Shown here: positions 9,090 through 17,191 of the stretch, piece after piece
How positions within the stretch are numbered: the stretch's first letter is position 1
How the letters are laid out: the number at the start of each line of letters is the position of its first letter
Source: JABDGM01 sp046349975
Lineage (GTDB): Bacteria; Planctomycetota; Planctomycetia; Pirellulales; Lacipirellulaceae
Direction: 5' to 3'
NCBI GenBank assembly: GCA_046349975.1
Contig: JAXMBH010000016.1
Location: forward strand, 1-64,000
Length of the DNA stretch: 64,000 nucleotides
Notes under the pieces: model-generated
Told to the model about the DNA's origin: nothing
Databases searched by the model: none
Seen by the model: only the letters and a program-made list of their open reading frames with translations
Position numbers and translations under genes: made by a program

Positions 9090-10163
9090 ATGAGTTTCGT
9101 TGCGGAAAATTTGCGCAGGGCACGGCAGCGTGCGTTTACGTTGGTCGAGTTGCTCGTGGTCATCGCCATCATCGGCATCTTAGTGGCCCTGCTGCTGCCG
9201 GCCGTTCAAGCCGCGCGGGAAGCTGCTCGGCGCAGCCAATGCCAGAACCATATGAAGCAATTGGCCATCGGTTGCATGAACCACGAGAATACTTACAAGT
9301 ATTTTCCCTCCGGTGGCTGGGGCACCGACTGGGTTGGCGATGCCGACCGTGGCTCGGGCGAAGACCAGCCAGGCAGCTGGCTATACAGCGTGCTGCCGTT
9401 CATTGAAGAACAAGCCCGTCACGATATGCCGCGCGATGGCAAGGCGGATATGGGTCCTGGCGGGCCAACGACCCAGCAAAAAGATGGTGCTCGAGATATG
9501 GTGATGATGCCGTCGCCGGCCGTTTTTCACTGTCCTTCGCGGCGTCCGGCGGTCTTGTACAAGGTCGAGGCACATCACACGAAATTCGCCGCCAATGCAA
9601 CGCCCAATGCGTCGCCGACCGATTTTTACGTTGGCTCCAGCGATTACGCAGCCAACGCTGGCGATGGCGCCTTCCTCGATAGCCAGGGGCCGCCCACCTG
9701 GCAAGCCGGGCAGAATAAGGGATCAGCTGCCTTTGATCTCTGGACCCAATATACGAACACCATCGGGTTGCAGACCCGCCCTGGATCGGAGCCTACCTGG
9801 GTGATGACCGGCGTCATGTTCCAGCGAAGTGAAGTCGGCATGAAGCACATTGTCGATGGCGCTTCGAAAACGTATCTGCTCGGGGAACGTTATCTCAACG
9901 CCATCAATTACAACCGCGATACGATCGAAGGCGGTGACGATTGGGGATGGGCCTGGGGATTTAGTGACGACAACGAACGATCGACACACAACGCACCATT
10001 GCAAGATTTTCCATTCGTTTCGTCGAAGGATATGTTCGGCAGCGCACACGCCGGCGCGTTTCATATGGCCTATTGCGATGGCCATGTCGAAGCCGTTAAC
10101 TACGACATCGATTTGCTGGTGCACCAGCGCAGCGGCAATCGTCGCGACGGCGAAGTGCAGTAA
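9090..10163 (+). CDS. DUF1559 domain-containing protein with prepilin-type N-terminus
   Basis: 357 residues from the ATG at 9090 (GGAG about 9 nt upstream). The N-terminus is a type IV prepilin/pseudopilin methylation signal: a short basic leader, then FTLVELLVVIAIIGILVALL, then PAVQAAREAARRSQC. The rest is the planctomycete-specific DUF1559 domain, ending in the family motif around AYCDGHVEAVN. It is likely processed by a prepilin peptidase and assembled in, or anchored to, the membrane. It heads a same-strand run of exported proteins up to 13178. Function is unknown; DUF1559 paralogues are present in tens to hundreds of copies in planctomycete genomes. Confidence 0.92.
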   Translation: MSFVAENLRRARQRAFTLVELLVVIAIIGILVALLLPAVQAAREAARRSQCQNHMKQLAIGCMNHENTYKYFPSGGWGTDWVGDADRGSGEDQPGSWLYSVLPFIEEQARHDMPRDGKADMGPGGPTTQQKDGARDMVMMPSPAVFHCPSRRPAVLYKVEAHHTKFAANATPNASPTDFYVGSSDYAANAGDGAFLDSQGPPTWQAGQNKGSAAFDLWTQYTNTIGLQTRPGSEPTWVMTGVMFQRSEVGMKHIVDGASKTYLLGERYLNAINYNRDTIEGGDDWGWAWGFSDDNERSTHNAPLQDFPFVSSKDMFGSAHAGAFHMAYCDGHVEAVNYDIDLLVHQRSGNRRDGEVQ

Positions 10164-10238
10164 CCGTTCTTGGATCGTTTCAAACTGACTACAAACGGAT
10201 GATGGTCCGTTTACTTTCGCTATTGGTGAATATTGTCC

Positions 10239-10853
10239 ATGGGCCAAAAAGCAGTCGTTGCCTTATTTCTCGCGTTCGAGCTTCTCATGGTTGGTTGCAG
10301 CGGTCGAGTGAAGCCGTTCAAAGTCGATCCTGTGGCGTGCAGCGAAGCCGCCATCAAACAGTACGATAAGAACGGCGATGGCGCGCTCGACGAAAACGAA
10401 CTGAAGGCCTGCCCGGCGCTGTTGAAGGAGCTTGGCGCTTATGACAAGTCGAAGGACAAGAAACTTGTCCGCGAGGAAATTGAAGAACAATTGCGCGAGA
10501 TGTACGACCGCGGCTCGGGTATGACGTCGATGGACTGCACGATTACGCTCGATGGCCAACCACTCTCGAACGCGACGGTGAAGTTCATCCCCGAGGATTT
10601 CCTCGGGACGGAAATCAAAGCGGCCTCCGGCATTACGAACTCGAGCGGCGTAGCGCCGCTGGGAATTCCTGACGAGGATATGCCAAAAATTCTCCGCGGG
10701 CATCCGCTGATGCGAGTGGGAATTTATCGCGTCGAAATCACCCATCCCACGCGAAAGATTCCAGCCAAATATAACACCAACACGGAGCTCGGGTTCGAGT
10801 TTCATAAAACAAACCACGTTCAGCCGCCGGTCTACAATCTCGTGAGCAAGTAG
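10239..10853 (+). CDS. Lipoprotein with EF-hand loop and transthyretin-like domain
   Basis: 204 residues from the ATG at 10239 (a TTG lies two codons earlier; neither has a strong ribosome site). A lipobox (LMVGC) near residue 20 predicts a lipid anchor. An EF-hand loop follows (DKNGDGALDENE), and a second, weaker acidic segment (DKSKDKKLVREE) could be a degenerate partner. The C-terminal half (TITLDGQPLSNATVKFIP to the end) looks like the carboxypeptidase-regulatory/transthyretin-like beta-sandwich common in planctomycete lipoproteins next to DUF1559 genes. It is 75 bp after the DUF1559 gene and probably belongs to the same cluster. Its role is not known. Confidence 0.8.
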   Translation: MGQKAVVALFLAFELLMVGCSGRVKPFKVDPVACSEAAIKQYDKNGDGALDENELKACPALLKELGAYDKSKDKKLVREEIEEQLREMYDRGSGMTSMDCTITLDGQPLSNATVKFIPEDFLGTEIKAASGITNSSGVAPLGIPDEDMPKILRGHPLMRVGIYRVEITHPTRKIPAKYNTNTELGFEFHKTNHVQPPVYNLVSK

Positions 10854-10965
10854 CAGACTCCCCTGAATCGCTGCGGAACGAGCTAAGTGTGCTGCGCGGT
10901 TATGCGGCGCCGCTCGGTTGGGGCAGATTTAGAATTCGGTCATTGCGCGTTCGGGTCCGAATGAA

Positions 10966-11187
10966 ATGTTAAGCCGCTACTTTCTTTTGATTGCTGCCTG
11001 TCTGTTGCCGGTTGTTGCCGGTTGTGGACCAGCGGACCAATCGACCGCGGAGCCGGTGATGGATGAAGAAGTGCATGCCCACTATCACGTCCATGCCGTC
11101 GACGCATCCCATGACCACACTCACCAGTCAGTCGTAGGTGGGCATACTCATCTGCACAAACATCCTCATAACGAGGTTCAACTCTAG
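10966..11187 (+). CDS. Small histidine-rich lipoprotein
   Basis: 73 residues: a signal peptide with lipobox (PVVAGC, Cys near residue 20), an acidic spacer, then a tail in which about a dozen of the last 40 residues are histidine (HAHYHVHAVD, HDHTHQ, HTHLHKHPH). The tail looks like a Zn/Ni/Cu/Co-binding or metal-buffering segment. There are no cysteines beyond the lipobox. The gene lies between the EF-hand lipoprotein and a DUF1559 gene, and a second His-rich lipoprotein follows 1 kb later, which suggests a shared metal-linked function. No ribosome site of note. The ORF is real-looking because signal peptide and composition agree; homologues are not known to me. Confidence 0.7.
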   Translation: MLSRYFLLIAACLLPVVAGCGPADQSTAEPVMDEEVHAHYHVHAVDASHDHTHQSVVGGHTHLHKHPHNEVQL

Positions 11188-11209
11188 CAAACCGCAAAAG
11201 GACGCTACG

Positions 11210-12139
11210 ATGCCCATCGGGAATAGCACACCAGGCGCGCGATGCCCTCGGACTGGTTTTACATTAGTAGAGTTGCTCGTTGTCATCGCCATTATTGGAA
11301 TTCTGATCGCGTTATTGTTGCCGGCGATTCAAGCGGCCCGCGAATCGGCCCGGAAAACTTCGTGCCGGAACAATTTGCATCAAATCGGGCTCGCCATGCA
11401 CAACTATGAATCGGCGTTCAAGAAGCTGCCGCCCGGCTACATCTACGCTGCCGGCAGCCAGGGAAACGCCCTTGGCCACTCCTGGGGCGGCATGATTCTG
11501 CCGTTTATGGAACTGCAGAGCATCCACGACCGAATTGATTTCAAGAAACCGATCTACGATCCGGTCAACGCGGCCGTCCGCGAAATTCACATCGAATCGC
11601 TGCTGTGCCCCACCGATGACGTCTCGCCTTCCGGCTTCGTGCAAATGGGCGATGAGCGCTACGCGATGGCCTGCTACGTCGCCAATTTTGGCACTCCCGA
11701 TCTCGACGAAGACCAAGAACAGAAGCTCGCTCCGGCAGGTCGACCGTGGGGGCCGTTCTATCGCAACAGCAAGACCAAGTTGAAGGATATCATCGATGGG
11801 ACCGGCAAGACGCTGATGGTTGGCGAACGCCAAAACGGCCAGTTTCGCCGCAAGGGAGTTCATGGACCGCATGTGGAATATGAAACAACCTGGGCCGGGG
11901 CGGTCCGCGAACTCACCGATTTCTCCGACGACCATGGCCACATGGTGCTCTTTCAAACCGGTCATACGCCAAATGAATCGGAAAGTGACGACCGCGATAT
12001 TTCCGCCTCCCACTCTGGCGAGGCGCAATTCTTAATGTGCGACGCCTCGGTGCATGCAATTACCGAAGACATCGACGCCAAGGTTTATTTTGCGTTGGGA
12101 ACGATGAATGGTCAGGAAGATGTTCGGGAAGACCTCTAA
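11210..12139 (+). CDS. DUF1559 domain-containing protein with prepilin-type N-terminus
   Basis: 309 residues from the ATG at 11210, chosen because AAAGGA lies about 7 nt upstream and because it leaves a short leader before the prepilin signal (GFTLVELLVVIAIIG, then PAIQAARESARKTSC). The DUF1559 body follows with the conserved LLCPTDD region and the C-terminal HSGEAQFLMCDASVHAI motif. The frame is open for 24 more codons upstream, but those overlap the preceding His-rich lipoprotein. It sits between two His-rich lipoproteins, so it may be the structural or anchoring partner of a metal-binding assembly; that link is inference from order only. Confidence 0.92.
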   Translation: MPIGNSTPGARCPRTGFTLVELLVVIAIIGILIALLLPAIQAARESARKTSCRNNLHQIGLAMHNYESAFKKLPPGYIYAAGSQGNALGHSWGGMILPFMELQSIHDRIDFKKPIYDPVNAAVREIHIESLLCPTDDVSPSGFVQMGDERYAMACYVANFGTPDLDEDQEQKLAPAGRPWGPFYRNSKTKLKDIIDGTGKTLMVGERQNGQFRRKGVHGPHVEYETTWAGAVRELTDFSDDHGHMVLFQTGHTPNESESDDRDISASHSGEAQFLMCDASVHAITEDIDAKVYFALGTMNGQEDVREDL

Positions 12140-12215
12140 GTCTGTCGATTCGGTTTGCATCGGCGCGGTTGCGCCAGTTTGCACCTTCCTTTCACGTCCG
12201 CGGGACTCAACTCTC

Positions 12216-13178
12216 ATGCGAAGTTTGGGCTGTCTTGCTCGGTTGATGTCAACGAACACATCAGGACTTGTCGCGATCGTTGCTTGTATTGGCGTTGCAG
12301 GATGTACGAGCCAATCGTCAACCAATTCGCAGCATGTTGCACCGGCAACGACCAGCTCGGCTTCTGGTTCGCAGCCCGCTGCTGCGCCGCCGGAACACGA
12401 ACACGCCCATGGCCATGGTCCCCACGGCGGACATCTCGTCGATTTGGGTTCCAACGATTATCACGCCGAACTGACATTTGCCTCGGGCGGGCCCGTCGTG
12501 AGTGTGTACACGCTCGGCGCCGATCCGGCCAAGGTCGTGGCAATCGATGCTCCGTCGATCACGATCGTGACCTCGGTCGAAGGAAAAGTCTCTAAGTACG
12601 AGGTGCCGGCCAATCGCCAGTCTGATGATCCGCCCAATAAATCCTCCTGTTTCGAATTAACGAACGAGGATCTCTATCGCGTGGCCACGGGAAATGACCC
12701 TGCGCCGACTCCGCGGCTCCGGATTGGTCTCACCATCGACGGTTTGCCATACGCGGGTGAAGTCGATGTGCATGAACATACCCATAACGCTGCCGGTCAT
12801 AGTCACAGCCACGGAGCCGATGACGCTCTCATCTGGCAACAAGAAGTCACCGACGGCGACTTCAAGATCTCACTGGGCCATCACGGCGTGCAATTACTCG
12901 CCGGGGCAAACGTTGAGCCGGCGGTGCAAATTACTCGCGGCGACAAACCTGTTGGCGATGCAGTGGTGTTCAACTCCCTGCTCAATGCGACTGGCGGCGT
13001 GATCGCTCCGGAAGTGCCAACCAAGTACGAGCCACCATCCGCCGATGAACCGTCACACTACGCGCAAGGTCGGCTCAAGATTCCGCCCGGCACGCGCGAT
13101 GCAACGATTCGGTTCCGAGTGATCTTGCCCGAAAACAAAGGAGAACGCACGTTCGACGTTCCAGTGAAGGTGCGTTGA
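12216..13178 (+). CDS. Histidine-rich lipoprotein
   Basis: About 320 residues. The ATG at 12216 gives a basic n-region before the hydrophobic segment and lipobox (IGVAGC); the ATG at 12246 is an alternative, and neither has a clear ribosome site. Two His clusters are visible: EHEHAHGHGPHGGH soon after the lipobox and HEHTHNAAGHSHSHG mid-protein. The GPHGGHLVDLGSNDYHAEL segment resembles a short domain seen in planctomycete proteins near metal-efflux genes (recalled, not searched). The C-terminal third (after LGHHGVQLLAG) appears beta-rich. It is the last gene of the cluster starting at 9090. Metal binding is inferred from composition. Confidence 0.8.
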   Translation: MRSLGCLARLMSTNTSGLVAIVACIGVAGCTSQSSTNSQHVAPATTSSASGSQPAAAPPEHEHAHGHGPHGGHLVDLGSNDYHAELTFASGGPVVSVYTLGADPAKVVAIDAPSITIVTSVEGKVSKYEVPANRQSDDPPNKSSCFELTNEDLYRVATGNDPAPTPRLRIGLTIDGLPYAGEVDVHEHTHNAAGHSHSHGADDALIWQQEVTDGDFKISLGHHGVQLLAGANVEPAVQITRGDKPVGDAVVFNSLLNATGGVIAPEVPTKYEPPSADEPSHYAQGRLKIPPGTRDATIRFRVILPENKGERTFDVPVKVR

Positions 13179-13552
13179 TTTGGCATGGCCACCGCGGGCC
13201 AGCGATACCGCGGCAACCATCGTCGGCTAGGTCTTGGGTGTCCTTGAGCCGACGATCGCAGCCCTGCAGCTTCCGCCGACCCTCAGTGCCACTTCGACAT
13301 TCACTTCGATTACCGCGCGTGGGCCATTTGAATGCACAACGGTGCCTTGCTGCCGGCGCAATCCATGCGGCCGCCTTGCGCAATTGGTCAAGTCACGCTC
13401 GTCCAATCGTCACAATTCTTTCGGTCCCCGCTATTCCTTAACATTCGAGTGTGAGAATGGCCTTCGCGAGTGTTCAAACTCGCGTCCCCGATCTAAAATG
13501 CGTGCCGCATTCTCATCTCGAAGGCGCTACTACCGCGAGCCAATAAGAATAA
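13179..13552. other. Intergenic region with inverted repeats
   Basis: 374 bp without a convincing gene. It holds a 10-bp inverted repeat (ATCGTCGGCT at 13219-13228, AGCCGACGAT at 13247-13256) with no T-run, and the nested palindrome at 13445-13521 described separately. It contains the end of the lipoprotein cluster and the promoter region of the MFS permease. Confidence 0.55.
13445..13521. repeat. Nested palindrome upstream of the MFS permease
   Basis: The outer arms at 13445-13459 and 13508-13521 pair over 13 bases with a one-base bulge (TCGAG-TG-TGAGAATG against TCGAG-A-TGAGAATG). Inside, CGCGAGT (13465-13471) pairs with ACTCGCG (13478-13484) around a GTTCAA loop. The element ends 31 bp before the GTG of the MFS gene. 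It could be a REP/MITE-like element or a regulatory RNA structure. Confidence 0.6.
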
Positions 13553-14905
13553 GTGCATCAAGCCGCCTACCATTCCATCGAAGATCGTCCGTTGTCGGTC
13601 GATCAGCGTACTTGGCGCTGGAAGGTCCTTTTCTCTACGTACTTTGCGTATTCGGGCTTCTACCTTGTTCGTAAAGTATTCTCGATCTGCAAAGCCACGC
13701 TGCGAACCGATTACGGTTTTGACTACACGAGCGTCGCAAATATCTGGACAGCGTTCCTGGTCGCGTACATGCTGGGCCAGTTCATTAACGGGTTCATCGG
13801 CCGCAAGTGGGGGCCGCGCCTGCTGTTGCTCGGCGGGTTGGCAGCTTCCATGGCCCTGAGTATCGCCTGCGGTTTTGCCAATTCTTATCCCACGTTTCTC
13901 GGCCTGATGTTCTTTCACGGCCTGGCACAGGCGGCCGGCTGGCCCGGCTCGGTCGGCGGCGTCGCCGAATGGCTCCGGCAGCGCGAACGCGGTACGATTA
14001 TGGGGTTCTGGTCGACCAATTACGTCATCGGCAACCTCGCCGCCAAAATGGTTGGCGGGTTCTTGCTACAACACTATTCCGATAAGTACGACAGCCACCT
14101 CGGCGTGCGGTACACCTTTTTCGGCTGCACCCTGTTGTCATTCGCCATTTGGTGGCTCATCTTCTTTTGGCAGCGCTCGAAGCCCGAAGATGTCGGCCTC
14201 GAACCGATTGTCGATCACGAGCATCCTGAGGACCGCGTGATCGCGTCGTCGACGCAGGAGCACGCCGGCTTCGCAGCCTTTGCCCAACTGTTTCTCAACC
14301 CCATCGTGCCCATGATGGGAATCGCGTACTTCAGCATCAAGTTTTTGCGCTACACGCTCGATTCCTGGTTGCCGACCTTTCTCGCGCTCCACGGCATGGA
14401 TAAGGCCCACTCCGCGTACTACTCCGCGATCTTCGACGGCGCAGGATTCGCAGGCGCAGTGCTCGCCGGATTCGCCGTTGACCGCATCTTCCGCAGCCGC
14501 TGGGAAATCGTCTGCCTCACGATGGGCTGCGGTGTCGTTCTGGGGTATTTAACGGTGCTGCGGTTTGGAGCCAGCCCGGCCATGCTGGCCGTGTGTTTCG
14601 GGCTTGTCGGCTTCATGCTCTACGGTCCCGATACGCTGCTATCCGGAGCAGCTTCCGTCGGTGTCGCTGGCCAGCGCAACGCCGTCGCCGTCGCCGGCCT
14701 GGTAAACGGCATCGCGAGCATCGGCCCCATCGTGCAAGAACAAGTCAACGGCGGCATCCTGAATGCCTACGATGCCGACGAGGCCATGTGGCAAACCAAT
14801 CGCCTCGGCCTCCTCATGAGCGTTCTGTTTGTGGTCGCCATGTTGATCATCACGGCCCAAGCTACGGTGATCCGCCGCCGCCGATCGCAGGGACTTCCCA
14901 AATGA
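13553..14905 (+). CDS. MFS transporter, organophosphate:phosphate antiporter type
   Basis: 450 residues with about 12 hydrophobic segments, the length and pattern of the GlpT/UhpT/UhpC branch of the major facilitator superfamily. Family-like stretches are FSTYFAYSGFYLVRKVFSI near the N-terminus, AQAAGWPGSVGGVAEWL, and KFLRYTLDSWLPTF opening the second half. The start is a GTG at 13553 with only a weak purine-rich ribosome site. The likely substrate is a phosphorylated sugar or glycerol-3-phosphate exchanged for phosphate in the inner membrane, but this subfamily also contains sensors (UhpC-like). The next genes, 160 bp downstream, are sugar-nucleotide-type enzymes, so a role in uptake of a sugar phosphate is plausible but unproven. 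Confidence 0.88.
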   Translation: MHQAAYHSIEDRPLSVDQRTWRWKVLFSTYFAYSGFYLVRKVFSICKATLRTDYGFDYTSVANIWTAFLVAYMLGQFINGFIGRKWGPRLLLLGGLAASMALSIACGFANSYPTFLGLMFFHGLAQAAGWPGSVGGVAEWLRQRERGTIMGFWSTNYVIGNLAAKMVGGFLLQHYSDKYDSHLGVRYTFFGCTLLSFAIWWLIFFWQRSKPEDVGLEPIVDHEHPEDRVIASSTQEHAGFAAFAQLFLNPIVPMMGIAYFSIKFLRYTLDSWLPTFLALHGMDKAHSAYYSAIFDGAGFAGAVLAGFAVDRIFRSRWEIVCLTMGCGVVLGYLTVLRFGASPAMLAVCFGLVGFMLYGPDTLLSGAASVGVAGQRNAVAVAGLVNGIASIGPIVQEQVNGGILNAYDADEAMWQTNRLGLLMSVLFVVAMLIITAQATVIRRRRSQGLPK

Positions 14906-15067
14906 CTACTGGATGCCGCCACACTTTGCATCGGCGACAGCCGTTCTCTATTTCCTCGCCGGTGGGGACTTCGACACGGTGCAAAATTTCCAGCCGTTCG
15001 TCGGTTGGCAGCCGCAGCGGTCCTCCGGCAAAATGGGTGGAATCTGTCCAATGAGTATTGCGATTCC

Positions 15068-15964
15068 ATGAAGCGGCGCCTGTTCGTAACTGGCTATGGC
15101 GGCTTTGTTGCCGGCAGCATCGTCAAACAAGCGAGCGACGACTGGGAGGTCATCGCGGCATCTCGATCGCCCGTGCCGAACGGTCGCCCCGATGTCACTC
15201 ACCTGCAATTTGACCTCCGCGATTTCGCTAGCTTGAAGCAAGCTTTCGACGACACACGCCCCACCGCCGTTATTCACACGGCAGCCATGGCCGACATCGA
15301 CCGCTGCCAGCAGAATCAACGCGATGCCGAAGCCGTCAACGTTCATGTCACGAAATGCCTGGTCGAACTCTGCCGCAAGCATCGCGCCCGGCTGGTGTTT
15401 TGCTCGACCGACACCGTGTTCGACGGCCTCCGCGGCCGCTACACCGAAGCAGACGAACCGCATCCGATCAACTTCTATGGCGAGACCAAAGTTGAGGCCG
15501 AGGAGCACGTGCAGAACGGGCTGGCGAACATGGTGATCGCCCGGTTAGCACTGGTGATGGGCCTGCCCATGATCGGCGCCGGCAACTCGTTCTTGGCACG
15601 AATGATCGCGAGTTTCCAACAGAATCGCTCGGTCCTCATGCCTACAAATGAAATCCGCACGCCGATCGATGTCGTCACACTCGGCCGCGCACTGTTGGAG
15701 CTCGCTAGCCACGATTTCACCGGCCTCATTCACCTCGCCGGCAGTACGCGCACCAATCGGTACGACCTGGCTATCGAGATAGCGAATCAACTTGGCTACC
15801 CGTCAGAACTTGTCACGCCAACAAACTCCGCAGCCGATTTGACGCGTGCCCCACGGCCGGCCGACGTGTCACTCAACAACGCCACAGCCGCCAGCATGCT
15901 TAAAACGCCCTTATTGAACGTGGCCGATGGGCTGCGGCTGATCATGGAGTCGCAGGAGAAATAG
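15068..15964 (+). CDS. SDR family NAD(P)-dependent sugar-nucleotide reductase, RmlD-like
   Basis: 298 residues from the ATG at 15068, which places the glycine-rich dinucleotide motif (VTGYGGFVAGS) at residues 7-17. It has the features of the RmlD substrate-binding family: LQFDLRDFASLKQAF, the AVIHTAAMADIDRCQ segment, the CSTDTVFDG stretch, and the catalytic YGETK. RmlD reduces dTDP-4-dehydrorhamnose; this protein is more divergent, so the exact nucleotide sugar is uncertain. The stop lies 3 bp before the GTG of the DegT-type aminotransferase, so the two are translated from one message and probably modify the same sugar for a surface glycan. Confidence 0.88.
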   Translation: MKRRLFVTGYGGFVAGSIVKQASDDWEVIAASRSPVPNGRPDVTHLQFDLRDFASLKQAFDDTRPTAVIHTAAMADIDRCQQNQRDAEAVNVHVTKCLVELCRKHRARLVFCSTDTVFDGLRGRYTEADEPHPINFYGETKVEAEEHVQNGLANMVIARLALVMGLPMIGAGNSFLARMIASFQQNRSVLMPTNEIRTPIDVVTLGRALLELASHDFTGLIHLAGSTRTNRYDLAIEIANQLGYPSELVTPTNSAADLTRAPRPADVSLNNATAASMLKTPLLNVADGLRLIMESQEK

Positions 15965-15967
15965 CTC

Positions 15968-17170
15968 GTGAGCAGCCCGAAAATTCAGCATGGCCTCGAA
16001 ATCAAATTTGGCAGCGAGTACGGTCCTGAAGAAGAACAGGCCGCGCTCGATATCATCCGCCAAGGTGCCCCGACCAGCGGCGAAGCCTGCCTTCAATTCG
16101 AAACCGAATTCGCCAACTACTGCGGCACGAAATACGCCCGCTGCGTGACCAATGGCACGGCCGCGCTCTTCCTCTCAATGATCGGACTCGGCATCAAGCC
16201 CGGCGATCGCGTCATCACGACGCCGATGACTTGGATCGCGACTGCCGCCGCGCCGGCAACACTCGGCGCTAAAATCGACTTTGTCGATATCGATCCCAAC
16301 ACCTACAACCTAGACGCCAATCAACTGGCCGCAAAAATCAAGCCCAGCACGACCGCCATCATTCCTGTGCATTTGTATGGCCAGTGCTGCGATATGGACC
16401 CGATCCTTGAAGTCGCTCGCGAGCATAATATCGCCGTCGTCGAAGACGCGGCCCAAGCCGTCGGCAGCGAATACAAAGGCCGCCAGGCCGGCTCGATGGG
16501 CATCGCCGGCTGTTTCAGTTTTCACGAGCAGAAGAATATGTCCACGCTCGGCGAAGGCGGCATGATCACGACGAACGACCCGCAGTTCTTCGAGCGAGTT
16601 GCCTTGTATCGCTCACACTGCACGCGCGTCATTGGCCGCAGCACGAAGTATTGCCAGCTCGATGAATCGCAACTCGACGTCGGCAAGGCCTTCTGGTGGC
16701 AAGACTTCGACGACGTCGGCTACAACTTCCGTATGACCGATATCCAAGCCGCCGTCGGCCTCGTGCAGCTCAAGAAACTCGATGAACTCAACGCCCGTCG
16801 CATCCGTAATGCCGAGTTTCTCACCCAATCGCTCGCCGACGTGCCGGGCCTCACGTTGCCGGCCGTGCTTCCCGGCTGCAAGCACACTTATCATCTCTAC
16901 CCCGTGATGATCGACCCCGCCCGCTTCGGAATGACCAAAGTCGATTTCGTGCACGCCATGCTGCACCACCGCGGCATTAAGCTGGGCACGCACTACAATC
17001 CCTTAAACTGGTCGACCGCTTTCAAGAACCGCGGCTACCACCGCGGTCAATTCCCGAATGCCGAACGTGTGGGGGAATCGCTTGTCACCCTACCGATCAA
17101 TCCGCGGCAATCGACCTCAGCCCTCGAATATCTCGTCACTAGCATTCGAGCCGTTCGGTCAAAGTGTTAG
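15968..17170 (+). CDS. DegT/DnrJ/EryC1/StrS family aminotransferase
   Basis: 400 residues, starting at GTG 3 bp after the RmlD-like gene. It is a PLP-dependent aminotransferase of the nucleotide-sugar family: CVTNGTAALFLSMIGLGI near residue 60, VDIDPNTYNLD, IPVHLYGQCCDMDPI, VVEDAAQAVGSEYKG, and the PLP-lysine region SFHEQKNMSTLGEGGMITT. The C-terminal domain with KHTYHLYPVM and HYNPL is typical. Members make 3- or 4-amino sugars (or AHBA-like aminocyclitols) from keto sugars. With the adjacent reductase it could supply an amino sugar for cell-surface glycosylation; the product is not identifiable. Confidence 0.92.
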   Translation: MSSPKIQHGLEIKFGSEYGPEEEQAALDIIRQGAPTSGEACLQFETEFANYCGTKYARCVTNGTAALFLSMIGLGIKPGDRVITTPMTWIATAAAPATLGAKIDFVDIDPNTYNLDANQLAAKIKPSTTAIIPVHLYGQCCDMDPILEVAREHNIAVVEDAAQAVGSEYKGRQAGSMGIAGCFSFHEQKNMSTLGEGGMITTNDPQFFERVALYRSHCTRVIGRSTKYCQLDESQLDVGKAFWWQDFDDVGYNFRMTDIQAAVGLVQLKKLDELNARRIRNAEFLTQSLADVPGLTLPAVLPGCKHTYHLYPVMIDPARFGMTKVDFVHAMLHHRGIKLGTHYNPLNWSTAFKNRGYHRGQFPNAERVGESLVTLPINPRQSTSALEYLVTSIRAVRSKC

Positions 17171-17191
17171 CCGAGCCAATTGGCAATCCGG

